Below, piece by piece: positions 51,388 to 61,502 of a stretch of 64,000 bases of DNA (its first letter is position 1; the number at the start of each line of letters is the position of its first letter). A program made the position numbers and the translations under genes. The stretch spans positions 487,001-551,000 of the forward strand of contig CAJNDT010003546.1 in the NCBI GenBank assembly GCA_905221615.1, given 5' to 3'. The notes under the pieces were generated by a model, which was not told the origin of the DNA, searched no databases, and saw only the letters and a list, made by a program, of their open reading frames with translations. This stretch comes from Symbiodinium sp. CCMP2592 (taxonomy: Eukaryota > Sar > Dinophyceae > Suessiales > Symbiodiniaceae).

Positions 51388-54300
51388 GCAACTCGTGCAA
51401 GGACCGCAAGGTGATCCAAGACTGCATGTCCGGCGGAGATAGCTGCTTCAACTCTCGCTGAGACTTTGCAGCGCCGCCAATCCATAGGCAGACAAATAAA
51501 GTCCCCTCGCTGCAACTCGCGAGAAACCTTTTGATACAGAGTGCCGCCAGGTCCTGACATCGTTTCCTGGAATGAGCAAGGCAGCCACATATCGTGTTGT
51601 CGAAGTAAAGCGTGCAGACCGTCCCCACCCAGGTCCTGCTGGTCCGCCTGCCAACCACCAATGTGCTCAGTTTCAACATCACCGACTCGACAGTTTGCAT
51701 CCAGACTGGCTAACCACCGTGCGTGCGGACCGTATTGTCGGCACAACTGGCAAGTCTCCGTCCACCAAGCTTCTCTAGTCCTGGCATCATGCATGCGATG
51801 GGGCGCATGCCCTGCCAGAAAGTACAGGACCTGACCTAAAAAGCTCAACTTGAGAATCATGCGGCACGGGTCGGCATGTAGCACCACAGCTTGATGCCGC
51901 GGCCAACAAGACCCACGCCCAACCCATATTTCAACCCCAAAAGAGCGGTTGCAATCGCAGCCGGAACAGTACCTGACATATAAGTCATTGGTGCACGTGC
52001 CCTTAGGCGTGCGAGTTTCCTGTAGCCCCGCTAGAAACACTTTGTGGTCGCGTAGCGTAGTTGCCAGGAGGGCTACGCGCCCGGCCGAGCCATAAAGGCC
52101 AGCGGCAGCTCCAACAGCACAATCGTCCTTTTCCAACAACGAGAGCACGTTGAAGGAGACGCACGCAAACTCAAAAGGGGCGCACTTGCCGTCGGAGACC
52201 TCCGACGATGGGAAGGCCCGGGTAAAGGGCGCCATGAGAGCATGGCCAGGAAGCACAGACTCCGGTTCCTCCAAACTCCAAGAGAGCACGTCATGCTGCA
52301 CTGAAGGAAAGACCGTAGGGCTGACCTGCGCCAGACATAGGTGGGGTAGCCAACGAAAGCTAGAGGATCCGGGACGAAACCATTTAGCGAAGTCGAAGGG
52401 GACCTCGAGGCTGCAAGGCGGACCCATGGCTCCCAGGGAGGCAAGGCCATCCGCCAGTTCGTTGGCTGGATCCCCAGAATGGCCCAAGACATGATAATAG
52501 CGCACAGCGTCATCCCGCAGGATACGGAGCGCCATGTGCAGACAGGCGACCGCCTCCGCAAGAGGGTGTTTCCGCATGCCAATACGCCCTTCTGCTCCAA
52601 AGAGGGCGGCCTGGTTATCCGCACGGCAAACAAACCCCGAAGCGAAAGGCATGCGCAGCGCCAAGAGGGCACACCAGAATAGCCCAGCCAACTCAGCTAG
52701 GTATGGAGTGGCTTGCCCCCACTCGGCACCTATGGCCTGCTCGAACGGAAGGAGGGAACCGTATAAACATCCAATGAAGCATCCTGGTGTATTGTCTCCG
52801 CGAGACGAGAGGCTAACCACTATAGCCCACCCAGCTTTCCCTGAAATCGGAAAGAAAGAACCGTCAGTGGATAGCACGACCCACTCGTCCGGTGAGGGGG
52901 ATCGCCCTAGTTGACCCTGGGAAACCCAACGACTAAACCGAAATGGGTCAGGGACCGATGCGGGTGGTGCAGGAAGCTCCGAAGGAAAAGTTCGCCCCAG
53001 CAAAGCGTGCAAATCCTGCACAGAGCACGGTAGTTGACACTGCCCAACATCTAGATCGAAGACCTCTGGCCCAACAGTGTTATCTCCCTTACTCGAAGGA
53101 ATGTACTCTGTCGCAGGCCCCGCGGGGAGCAGCTCATCGAGTGTAAGAACATGTCGATGGCTTCGAGCTGCGGCGGGGTGATCTGCGACCTGCCCGTGCT
53201 CAACCAAAACCTCTAACAACGTACAGGACAGCAAAAAGGCCTCGTTTCCTGGCTCTTGCAGACTGCACTCAAGAAGCGTTGGTCCGTCAACACAGTATTC
53301 TGCCAGACCCGGAACAGGATGAGTCTCCAGAGCCGAGGTCGCACGACAAGGAGTTGGGAGCGGCCTGCCGCACCTGAAAGGCCTAGTGGAAGCCAAAGCA
53401 GGAGCCAGGCAAGAAACCGAATCTGTGGGGAGGAAAGGGGTGAAACCCGAGGGCGCACTAGTATGCGCAGGCGGATGAAAACTCGGGCTCCACATTTCGA
53501 CTCGACCCACTGCAGAAATTGTGTGAGGATCCGAGGCAATACGGATCTCAGGAATTTGCATTGCCACGCATCCTTGGCATAGTGCAAGTCCAATGAGGAC
53601 AAGGCCAACGGGGGACCCGACAACGGACAGCAGGGTACCCAGGCAAGCGCGGACCTGGATAGCGAAAGCCATCTGCACAAAGAACCCCGTCAACACAGAG
53701 GGCGGGAAGCGAGCAAAGGCAGAGCGGACTGCATGCATGCCAAAACTGGCACATGAAACGCCACAGTCCGGGAACACCAAGAGCAAAAGCAAGAGATGCG
53801 CGGCACCTATGGTACAACCTCCATCTTGTGCAACCTCAGCCTGTGCGCGCCACCTGTCGGACCCCTGCAAATCAGTAGCCTCTCCTCTGGGTGATCGACT
53901 TCGAGCATCCGATCCACTTGAGATCTCGATCTCAGCATCAGCATCGCGAAAGTGCCTGTCAGTGTCACCTGGGGAGGACTCGTGATCACTGCCTTGGTGT
54001 GACAAAGCCAATTCCTCATCCTGGCCGGGGGCGAGGATAGCTTCAAAGTCAACTGACAGAGCCTGGCCGTCCTCAGACACGATGACCAGCTCGCCCGCCA
54101 CTTCTTCCTCACGACCACCCGAAACAGTGACCGAAAAACCACTGGGGCAAAGCGGCTCGAAGGCATCCAAAAGAGACCGAACAGAGACACGATCATGCTC
54201 GAGCAGTCTCCAGTCGAGACCCCGCAAAATAGGCCGCATATCAAGCACGAGGATATGCTGGTGTCCCACACGAGTGGGCCTCACAACCTGCTCTGCGGCA

Positions 54301-55733
54301 ACCAAAACCGCACAGCTAGGCCACCCAAGGTAGCAGTGGTCCTGTATACGAGGCCTAGTCGCCCGCAGGGTGAGTGCATGTGGCGCGCATTGGAGACTCT
54401 CTCCAACCAGCTGACGCAATCCCACATTTCCGGCAGGAGGGACCGGAAGACGGAAGGTATCGAAATCAGAGAGGAAGCAAAAACCCGCGTCAAGCTCGGG
54501 AATGACAGCGTCATCCTCCCAACTATCGGGGTCATGAAGCATCTCCTCGATATCGGCACCAGGTACAAAAGGAGTGCCGTAGCTAACAAAAGAGATCACA
54601 TCTCCATGGCTTAAATAGACCAGCTGTCTCGGACCGAGGGCCCACGGCTGAGAGGGCACAAAGACATGCACACACGCCCCAGAACCGAGACCGGCCAAAA
54701 CCAAAAGGTCCTCGCGTCTCATAGCACGCGAGGCGCAAGATGCGAAGAGTGCCCCATTGAAAAGCCTCAAATCAAACATGACCACTGCACGATCCTCTGG
54801 CCAAGCAGGAATTGCCAGAAGGCAACCAAAGGCATCGCTTAGCTGAGGTCGAGTCGGGATCAGCTGTGGAAAACGACCCGCCGGAACATCGAACCGAATT
54901 TCCTGTATCATAAAGAGGACCTCGGCCAAGGTCGCAGGCATGTTAACAGGAAGAGAGATCACCTCCGGCAGGTAATCAGGCACGAAGATGAAAAAGGAAG
55001 CCTGCACCAACACAGGGTCTGGCACGGCCAAGGTCGCGGGAGGTTCTCTAGAAAACACCGGAGTAGGGACTGAAGTGTCGCCGACAGACTCAACCACCTC
55101 AGTGGTACCGCCACCTGGAAGATCGGGCGCATCAGCCTGGGGGTCAGCTGCGTCAGAATCGGAAGAATCCTGCTCATCATGGTCAGAATCGTCATCATCT
55201 CCGTCGGAGGGACCTCCTAAAGACCCAGAAGGAATGAGAACCCTAGCACGAAGACGTATGGTCGTGCTGCCATGGACGTGAACCTCAGGCCAGACCAAGC
55301 GACCCCCTTCGACGAAAATCTCATATCCGAACGGAATCCGAACTCTAGCGTATGCCATGACACTAGGAACGTGGACGGTGAGGGAATGAGTAAAATACGT
55401 CACGGGGCGCAAACCAAGGGCACGCATGTCGCACAGGACAAAAATGTCACGCCGTTGCCAAGCCTCCGTATTCTGTTCATCAGGAGAGGGCAAACGGACA
55501 ACTTGGAGGACCTCGCAACAAGCACTGCCCTGCACATCCAAATCACTCATACGACAAGCATTCATGGTCAAATGTTCGACTGGAAGGTCCAACAGATTGC
55601 CAACAGCATGTCGGATAGAAGCTCCCAGGCGTCTGCACGTCCCGAGGAACATGCCGGAGTCTGCCCCAAACAGTCGACCCTTCCAAGAGAGAAGCAATCT
55701 CCAGGAGGGGGAGTGGGCGCCGACTCTCCTCAA
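51282..55733 (-). CDS. LINE ORF2 N-terminal region, RNase H and APE endonuclease
   Basis: A 1,483-codon open frame. The first ~930 residues form a large region of unknown function with an acidic linker (DGDDDDSDHDEQDSSDSD, near residue 180), repeated globular units and a hydrophobic stretch near residue 640-720. RNase H follows (near residues 945-1110): VVLSTDGSFF, AELAGLFWCALLAL, CRADNQAALFGAEG and HVLGHSGDPANELADGLAS give the D-E-D-H/D catalytic set. An APE-type endonuclease lies at about 1190-1440: CVSFNVLSLLE, the Glu in LAGLQETRTPKGT, the Asp/Asn pair in SLDANCRVGD and the final Asp-His in HAVLDHLAVLA. It nicks target DNA for priming. RNase H upstream of the endonuclease is unlike most LINEs. 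The RT continues in the -1 frame from a C5 run near 51375. Confidence 0.75.
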   Translation of the reverse strand: MRRVGAHSPSWRLLLSWKGRLFGADSGMFLGTCRRLGASIRHAVGNLLDLPVEHLTMNACRMSDLDVQGSACCEVLQVVRLPSPDEQNTEAWQRRDIFVLCDMRALGLRPVTYFTHSLTVHVPSVMAYARVRIPFGYEIFVEGGRLVWPEVHVHGSTTIRLRARVLIPSGSLGGPSDGDDDDSDHDEQDSSDSDAADPQADAPDLPGGGTTEVVESVGDTSVPTPVFSREPPATLAVPDPVLVQASFFIFVPDYLPEVISLPVNMPATLAEVLFMIQEIRFDVPAGRFPQLIPTRPQLSDAFGCLLAIPAWPEDRAVVMFDLRLFNGALFASCASRAMRREDLLVLAGLGSGACVHVFVPSQPWALGPRQLVYLSHGDVISFVSYGTPFVPGADIEEMLHDPDSWEDDAVIPELDAGFCFLSDFDTFRLPVPPAGNVGLRQLVGESLQCAPHALTLRATRPRIQDHCYLGWPSCAVLVAAEQVVRPTRVGHQHILVLDMRPILRGLDWRLLEHDRVSVRSLLDAFEPLCPSGFSVTVSGGREEEVAGELVIVSEDGQALSVDFEAILAPGQDEELALSHQGSDHESSPGDTDRHFRDADAEIEISSGSDARSRSPRGEATDLQGSDRWRAQAEVAQDGGCTIGAAHLLLLLLVFPDCGVSCASFGMHAVRSAFARFPPSVLTGFFVQMAFAIQVRACLGTLLSVVGSPVGLVLIGLALCQGCVAMQIPEIRIASDPHTISAVGRVEMWSPSFHPPAHTSAPSGFTPFLPTDSVSCLAPALASTRPFRCGRPLPTPCRATSALETHPVPGLAEYCVDGPTLLECSLQEPGNEAFLLSCTLLEVLVEHGQVADHPAAARSHRHVLTLDELLPAGPATEYIPSSKGDNTVGPEVFDLDVGQCQLPCSVQDLHALLGRTFPSELPAPPASVPDPFRFSRWVSQGQLGRSPSPDEWVVLSTDGSFFPISGKAGWAIVVSLSSRGDNTPGCFIGCLYGSLLPFEQAIGAEWGQATPYLAELAGLFWCALLALRMPFASGFVCRADNQAALFGAEGRIGMRKHPLAEAVACLHMALRILRDDAVRYYHVLGHSGDPANELADGLASLGAMGPPCSLEVPFDFAKWFRPGSSSFRWLPHLCLAQVSPTVFPSVQHDVLSWSLEEPESVLPGHALMAPFTRAFPSSEVSDGKCAPFEFACVSFNVLSLLEKDDCAVGAAAGLYGSAGRVALLATTLRDHKVFLAGLQETRTPKGTCTNDLYVRYCSGCDCNRSFGVEIWVGRGSCWPRHQAVVLHADPCRMILKLSFLGQVLYFLAGHAPHRMHDARTREAWWTETCQLCRQYGPHARWLASLDANCRVGDVETEHIGGWQADQQDLGGDGLHALLRQHDMWLPCSFQETMSGPGGTLYQKVSRELQRGDFICLPMDWRRCKVSARVEAAISAGHAVLDHLAVLARVAWIPPLSLVLMRLPCCSRITAKPFAEPPGPLGRKM

Positions 55734-57580
55734 GGACCGTGATCACAAAACCGTGCTCCAACTGCAAGTCCTGCTCGTACGGCCACGGGTCATCCCGCCC
55801 GGGAAGGAAGAAACGGAATTGATCCACGGCAGCGCTAATGAGAGGCAGTACGAAGCTCTCAATATCATCGTAGCTGATGAGGGCTGGCAGCACAGTAGCA
55901 AAATAAGCCCCACCAACATGCGATAAGTCAAGCACGCACGCCACGTGCCCATGAGGCCCAAGTTGCGAAACCACGCTGGGAAACGCCAAGACCATTGCAT
56001 ACCCTCGGTGCCGTTGTGGCTTGAGTGCAACAACCGAATCAGCCGTGCCATTGCATAGCGCAGCTCCCAGATCAAGCACGGCGGAGAGGAGGGCATCAAT
56101 TCCTAACCCTCTATCAAAACGCAAAGCCCAATGCGTGGTTTGATAGTGTGGGGCCATGACGATAACCCCCAACCAATCCGAAATGGCCTCACTGTCCTCG
56201 ACCCCGTCAGGCAAGGGTAATCTTAGAAATGGCGGCGGGACGACGGCATCATTATGCCCCGAAGCACTGTATCGGGTCGGCCAAACCAGTGCATCAACAT
56301 GTCTGACCGCTTGCGGGGAAGCATCAGCTGTCGGGAGCAGTGCTGGCAAAGAGCTCCCCTCAACCACAAAACCTGCAGCTGCAGCCGCATCCTCGTAGGT
56401 GGGCAGAAGAGCATCCGGCTCCAAGTCGCCACCGGTGTGCATAGCGGCAGTCCCCGGCACGGCCGTGAGGAGGGACAGAGCAGCCCCCGAGCAACAAGAG
56501 GAGAAGACACCGAGATCCCCAAAGCGTCCCAAGTCCTCAAGCAAGCAGAGAAGGAGTTGGTACCAGAAAGAAAAGCGCCGCGCCTGGTTTCGGGCGGAGG
56601 TGCGAAATCCCTTCCGCCCTGCCCTGCTGGGGTGTCGCTGTATAGGGTGCAATGCGGTCCCGGTCGGATGTGTGATCGAACCCACACAAGCAATGCACAA
56701 GGCTGGAACGACGACCAAGGAATTCTGCACTTCCCTGCGAATTGGTCGCTTCCTGCAACCCTGCATTCCCCAATAGCAGATCGAAATCAACATCCATAAC
56801 ATCAGAAGGCAACCACAGGAGGAAGCCTGGTGTGCAAGCCAACAGGTAAAAGGCGAGGCGTGGGAATGGGCCGGATGTCTGGTGTGCCCCCCAAGAGGTT
56901 CAACGAACCCCCACCACAACGAAAGGAAACCAAGGCTGGCAAGAGCCGAGTATCCAGTCACCGCTGGAAGACCTGTGTGCCCACCGAGTTGCGATGCAAG
57001 GAGAGCCCGGAGAGCAGCCAGAGTGTCGGACAAACCTGCAAAACTGTCAAGGCAGAGGCCGGCAGCCCAGCCAACACCAGCAACCCAGACAAGGTAAGTC
57101 CAAGCAAGAACCCACTGCAAGACACCTTGCCATATAGCCAAGCCTGTTCGAAAACTCCTGCAAGCAAGGCCCCAAGCAGGACGCAGCAAACAGGCACCAA
57201 AACACACCGCAGACGACCACACCGACGAGATATGAAACCGGAGAAAGGGCAGCCAAAAGTCCAGGCGCCTTGGCATTCTCCGACCTCCTCATACGTATAC
57301 AAGGCAGAACGGGAAAAGGTGACTGGCTGCATAGTGGCATCAGAGCTATGTACACCCTGTACACAAGCCTCAAAAGGACGCCCTACGCGCTCATAAGTCA
57401 AGCGCTCTTGGAATGTGGCTGACCAGAGCATACCGCCATCAAGGCACGACCTCCATACTAACCTCGGGCCCATGTGAGGCAGTACGAAGGAAGTCCCGTC
57501 AAGGAGGCGCTCATGAATCAGCCACAAACCTCCGCTTTCCCGAAACCTCAAGTGCCGGTGCCAACCGTGGGTGGCTGCCC
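55543..57580 (-). CDS. LINE middle region with hydrophobic segments (frame-shifted)
   Basis: Between ORF1 and the long ORF2 frame the reading continues in two frames. About 57580-57000 gives LRFRESGGLWLIHERLLDGT and SATFQERLTYERVGRPFEAC. About 57276-55543 has a Trp/Leu/Ala-rich hydrophobic zone (YLVWVAGVGWAAGLCL, LASLGFLSLWWGFVEPLGG), then a soluble part (YEDAAAAAGFVVEGSSLPAL; DWLGVIVMAPHYQTTHWALR). Apparent membrane segments in a LINE are odd and may mark a protein specific to dinoflagellate LINEs. Which frame is used between 57276 and 56958 is uncertain. Confidence 0.45.
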
Positions 57581-58795
57581 TTGTTCCGCCAAAGCATCCA
57601 TCTCTAGGTCGTCGTCGATGAAAGCGGCCGTGGTGAGCCCGGCTGCACGCATGGCCTCCCCAACCAGCTCGGCCGTAGAAACGGGTTCGCTCTGTCCTAG
57701 CCCGGGAGGCTGAGCTGTGGGTGGCACATTGGGCGGCAGGCCGAAAGGTTGTAAGGCCCTGCGCTCCTGTTGTCGTCTTTCCTCCAGCTTCTCCTGCAAG
57801 GAGGGTCCCTTCACATCCGGTGCCTCTGGGCGGGTAAGCGTCTTGACAGGTGCTCTTGGGGTCGTCCCTGTTCCCGGTGCACCGTGTCCAGGCGCTCGAG
57901 TCGGTGTGGAGCCCCGAGCTGCATCCACAGCTGCTCGCGTCGCAGCTGGTGACGATTGATAGGGATCCGCGAGGGCATTTGCCCCTTGCCAGTAGCCGGT
58001 AGAAGCAGGGGAAGCATCCACTCCGAAAGTTGGCGAAATTGCAGGCCCAACATCTCGCAGTCCAAAGTCTCCAAACCCAAACCCGGCGGCCAGCATGTCC
58101 CCTTCCATACTGCTGCTCGCCGCACCTCGTCTCTCGGATTGTGCTGGCACGGCACCAGTGCGGCCTCCGGCGGCAGTCCCTGCCACCATGGAGAGGGCAT
58201 CCCGAAGAAAGCCCGATTGCGACTCCTCGACACCATTGATCATCGAGTTCCATTCCGCCTCGGCCTCTTTGCTTGGTGCATGCTGCGGCTCCTTGAACTC
58301 GCCCCCCAGCACCAACCGTTTGACCTCTGCAGCGGCCGCGTGGCCATTCTCGACAGTCTGAACACGTTCCTGCTCCAAACGTGCCATGTCCTGCTCGAAG
58401 AGGCGTTTTTGCTTGGCGAACTTCTCCAGCTGGCCCCTCTTGTAAAGTTGCCACTGCTTCTTCTTGAGCTCGCACTCCTCGCCGATCTTTCTGAGCCTCA
58501 CGTCCGCTTTCCGAGCGGTCGTAACCGCCTTTTGGACCGCCTGCAAGCGCTGGGTGCCTGCTGACTCGGCCCCATACATCAGAGGCAAGTCCTGCCAAGG
58601 CTGCATCGAACTCTTGTCGTCGGTGGCAGGTGTGGCGTCGTATCGATCCTCCTTGGGGTCCGGCCTCCCATGCTGCTGCCATCCAGATGCTGCTTGCCAG
58701 GATCCAGGCCAATATCCCCATTTGGCATGGTCCGAACCTGCCTGAGGCTGCTTCCAAGCCTCGGGCTTCCACTTGCCGCCGGTGTTGCGACCCAT
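57548..58795 (-). CDS. LINE ORF1: coiled-coil protein
   Basis: The ATG at 58795 (MGRNTGGKWKPEAWKQ) is chosen because this N terminus is a recurring dinoflagellate LINE start as I recall it; the frame is open upstream. An aromatic/Gly-rich N terminus is followed by a long charged coiled coil (RKADVRLRKIGEECELKKKQ, then LEKFAKQKRLFEQDMARLEQ), an acidic/Pro-rich middle, a second basic coil (KLEERRQQERRALQPFG) and an acidic end with DDDLEMDALAEQGQPP. The ORF1 protein of LINEs binds the RNA and trimerises through its coil. The frame stops at 57548, while protein-like sequence goes on in the -1 frame. Confidence 0.65.
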   Translation of the reverse strand: MGRNTGGKWKPEAWKQPQAGSDHAKWGYWPGSWQAASGWQQHGRPDPKEDRYDATPATDDKSSMQPWQDLPLMYGAESAGTQRLQAVQKAVTTARKADVRLRKIGEECELKKKQWQLYKRGQLEKFAKQKRLFEQDMARLEQERVQTVENGHAAAAEVKRLVLGGEFKEPQHAPSKEAEAEWNSMINGVEESQSGFLRDALSMVAGTAAGGRTGAVPAQSERRGAASSSMEGDMLAAGFGFGDFGLRDVGPAISPTFGVDASPASTGYWQGANALADPYQSSPAATRAAVDAARGSTPTRAPGHGAPGTGTTPRAPVKTLTRPEAPDVKGPSLQEKLEERRQQERRALQPFGLPPNVPPTAQPPGLGQSEPVSTAELVGEAMRAAGLTTAAFIDDDLEMDALAEQGQPPTVGTGT

Positions 58796-58960
58796 ACTGG
58801 CAGCTTCCCGGTAGAGGGGCCTGGAATGATGGGTAATGAGCCGCCGTAGGTCCTGAGCCCTCGGAAAGAGGGCCGCCTGTCGCCGTTTGTGCAAACGGCG
58901 CCTCGCGATGTGTCTGCGTCGTCGCAGGTTACGATGCCAGGACGGCGACTTGCCCGTCCT

Positions 58961-59040
58961 ACCTACAGCTACGTGCTTGTTTCAAGCACTGGGGTTCCTC
59001 GGCAATGCCGTCTCACTACGGCTCGATCCGAAAACCCTAG
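58961..59040. other. Junction between LINE and MITE
   Basis: Short stretch with no supported feature. Confidence 0.3.
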
Positions 59041-59155
59041 TATGGCCTTAATAGTTAGAATAGTGTTTTGGTGCACATTATACTATAACTATAAGCCCTA
59101 AACCCTAAACCCCAAACCCCAAAATCATATAGGTAGTTATGAGTCGGCCCCTATA
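59041..59155. repeat. MITE-like family A copy with telomeric insert
   Basis: Left ATGGCCTTAATAGTTAGAAT, right TAGTTATGAGTCGGCCCC. The centre has CCCTAAACCCTAAACCCC in place of the usual GGAACC block. Confidence 0.6.
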
Positions 59156-59565
59156 GTATCCCGGCCCTGTGCTCCCAGCCGAAGAATTCCTAGAGCCCCG
59201 GATAGGAGGCTTCGGGCACTGGGCTTAGGTCTCAAAGGTTTCGGATGTGCCTCAATAAACCCTAAACCCGAAACCGGCTTCCTGCGCCAGAAGAAGCGCT
59301 CCCTTCGATTTTTCCGCGGCGCCGGTCCGGTGGCGAAAGGTGCTTTCAAGTCGCCAAGGGCCCACTTTTGTGGGGATATGATGTGAGGTCGGCAGCCCTG
59401 GCTCCAGGGTTTCGGGAGTTTGGTGCCTCTCGGCCTGGGACTCCCGCCCTCACTTCGTAACGCGGGGCCCGGGGGGAGGAGCCGCTGCATCACTGCTTTG
59501 GCGAAGACACTCACCTGGGGCGTGTCTCCCATGGCTCGTTTGGCGGCTACACTGAGGCCCCTCAT
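59137..59565 (-). CDS. Possible gene or exon starting MRGLSVAAKRAMGD
   Basis: ATG at 59565. The frame reads MRGLSVAAKRAMGDTPQVSV, FAKAVMQRLLPPGPALRSEG and then HIISPQKWALGDLKAPFATG with a basic segment (RKNRRERFFWRRKP). The tail enters the adjacent MITE, so the true end is uncertain. The basic N terminus could be a targeting signal. Family unknown. Confidence 0.35.
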   Translation of the reverse strand: MRGLSVAAKRAMGDTPQVSVFAKAVMQRLLPPGPALRSEGGSPRPRGTKLPKPWSQGCRPHIISPQKWALGDLKAPFATGPAPRKNRRERFFWRRKPVSGLGFIEAHPKPLRPKPSARSLLSGALGILRLGAQGRDTIGADS

Positions 59566-60027
59566 ATGAACCCCGCGGACCCTAAGGCGCACCACGACTA
59601 CGACTGCATGTTCGAAGACATCCGCCCCACTGCTACGACAGAGGCCGGCCCCAAAAGAACTAAACTACACCCCAACCGGACAGAGGGCCCCAACGTGTGG
59701 CCAGCAAGACGGAGGTCGACTTCCGCCATAACGACCTCAAAGGTTGGCAGAGGAGGAGAGGCTTGTAGGGTTCTCTAGTTTAGGGCTCTACATGAAGGTT
59801 TGGGGCTTTCGGGATCTAGCTTCGGCTCGCAATCCGAAACCGAAGGGACTGTTGAGGTCTTCGCCGTTGCTGGAAATGGCCCAGAGGGGCGACTCGCGAA
59901 CATTTTCTCAGAATATCTAAGTCGTAAACCGCTCTGACGCGACAGCACACTTTCTCTTCCCGAGCAACTTGACTGACGGAGCTTCAGGTACCACACCCTC
60001 ACGGCAAGGAAAGATCAACAACGATTG

Positions 60028-60225
60028 TCAACCTGACTCCACGTCATGCCCTGACTTCGGACAACAGAGACGCAGAGATGACAACCCCTCCTCAAATCTC
60101 AATCTGCCCTTGTGGTGTCGTGTGCCCGGAACAGAGCCGCAACCTCGAAACTCTACGGCTTCACTGGCCAGATTGGGGCAGGCCACGCCAATGATAAAGA
60201 CCAGGTAGATGGACCACATGGCCAC
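60028..60225 (-). CDS. Possible secreted or exon-like frame
   Basis: Starts MAMWSIYLVFIIGVACPNLA, which looks like a signal peptide, followed by AVEFRGCGSVPGTRHHKGRL and a Cys-containing end. Family unknown; the antisense frame is also open. Confidence 0.25.
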   Translation of the reverse strand: MAMWSIYLVFIIGVACPNLASEAVEFRGCGSVPGTRHHKGRLRFEEGLSSLRLCCPKSGHDVESG

Positions 60226-60299
60226 GGGCCAAATAGCACCACCCTGCCCGAGGCATCTCGAAGTCTGAAGGGTGGGTTTGGGGCTTTTCTAATGGTTGG

Positions 60300-61059
60300 C
60301 TAATTGGTGCCCAACTCCAAGGCGGGAGGGATCCTAGTTGGGGTTATGGTACTTATAAGATCTTATAGGTCTCTCTAAGAACTGCTTACCAAGTTCCCCA
60401 CCCACCCTCCAAGTAGGGGCTCGAACTAAAGCGGTCTTCAGGGATGCTTCGTCTTAGGGCTTCAAGCTTGAACAGATGCTTTGGGATTTTAGGCTTTGAA
60501 GACCAGGTTGTCGGGCCCAGGGGCCTAGGCTTTAAGCTTTGGGACGGAACCTCAAACTCCTAAACCCTAAACCATGAAGAAACCGAAAGCATAGAGGGTT
60601 TTTATAAGAACCAAGAACCATGAAGAAACCGAAAGCTGCAGAAGGAGAACTCTCCGGGATACTGCTGGATTCTTGAAGCTTTTAACGGTGGCCTCTACGC
60701 AGACCCTGCGTTCTGAAGACACCTACGCTGCAACACTAGATCCTAACTCATAAACTTACACCCAAATCCCAAACCTTAAAGCTTGAACCCTAAACCCCAA
60801 ACCCTAGACCCCTAGACCCTAAACCTTAAATCTTAAAGAACACAGCCCAAAAACCCCAAAAAGCCTCCCAAAAGGCTGCTGAAGACCGCCCAAAGCCTTA
60901 TCCCTGAACCCCAAACCCTGAACACTGAACCCTTACGGTTTAGGGTTTAGGGGTTTAGGGTTTAGCCATGGTTGTAGGTTTGTGGGTTTAGGACTTAGGC
61001 TTTGGGGTGTAGGGCTCTAAGAATGAACCCAAGGATCCCTTCGTCCGCCTGCTTCCTGA
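60300..61059. other. Intergenic DNA with CCCTAAA/TTTAGGG motifs
   Basis: Telomere-like DNA near 60785-60830 and 60935-60970; a GAACCATGAAGAAACCGAAAG phrase is duplicated at 60570 and 60608. No gene supported. Confidence 0.4.
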
Positions 61060-61336
61060 GATGGGAGTTTCCGAAAACTCGGGGTACCTCATTTTGGGGT
61101 GCTTATAATAAGGATCCTACCATTTGAGGTACTACATTAGGGTCCCTATAATAAGGATCCTACCATTTTTGGTACTACATTTGGGTCCCTGCAATAAGGA
61201 TCCTACCACTTTTGGTAATACATTAGCGTCCCTATAATAAGGATCCTACCCTTTAAGGTACTCTACTAGGGTCTCTATAATAAGGATCCTACCCTTTAAG
61301 GTACTCCATTAGGGTCCCCCTGTTTTCGGAAACCCT
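61060..61336. repeat. MITE-like family B copy with five 43-bp tandem units
   Basis: Left end ATGGGAGTTTCCGAAAAC, right end TGTTTTCGGAAACCC. Between them are five tandem units of exactly 43 bp starting at 61096, 61139, 61182, 61225 and 61268, each with TAATAAGGATCCTACC or a close variant. Confidence 0.85.
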
Positions 61337-61419
61337 CCGTCGCCTGCTTCTCGAAAGCAAAGGACAGCACCAGGGCTGAGGCGGCTACGGCAATGCAGCC
61401 GACCTGCGCCCAGGGCTTA

Positions 61420-61502
61420 GGGCTTAGAGTTTAGGGTTTAGGGCTTAGAGTTTAGGGTTTAGGGCTTAGAGTTTAGGGTTTAGGGTTTAGGGTTTAGGGT
61501 CT
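61420..61502 (+). repeat. 21-bp higher-order telomeric repeat
   Basis: GGGCTTAGAGTTTAGGGTTTA occurs three times in tandem, then passes into plain TTTAGGG units. Confidence 0.8.

Larger units (their letters stand above)
47390..58960 (-). mobile_element. LINE-type non-LTR retrotransposon (dinoflagellate APE clade)
   Basis: About 11.5 kb on the minus strand: ORF1 with a coiled coil, then a very long second ORF with N-terminal region, RNase H, APE-type endonuclease, RT with YADD and C2H2 fingers. At least six one-base frame breaks divide it. Boundaries are approximate: the 5' limit is where the ORF1 leader fades, and no poly(A) or target-site duplication was found at the 3' side. TAGC is at background level (none in 48001-48600), unlike the YR element. 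Confidence 0.8.

Noticed and set aside
56958-58772. 604-codon frame overlapping LINE ORF1
   Set aside because: In the ORF1 region it is a shadow; only its last part (below about 57580) looks like a true continuation.
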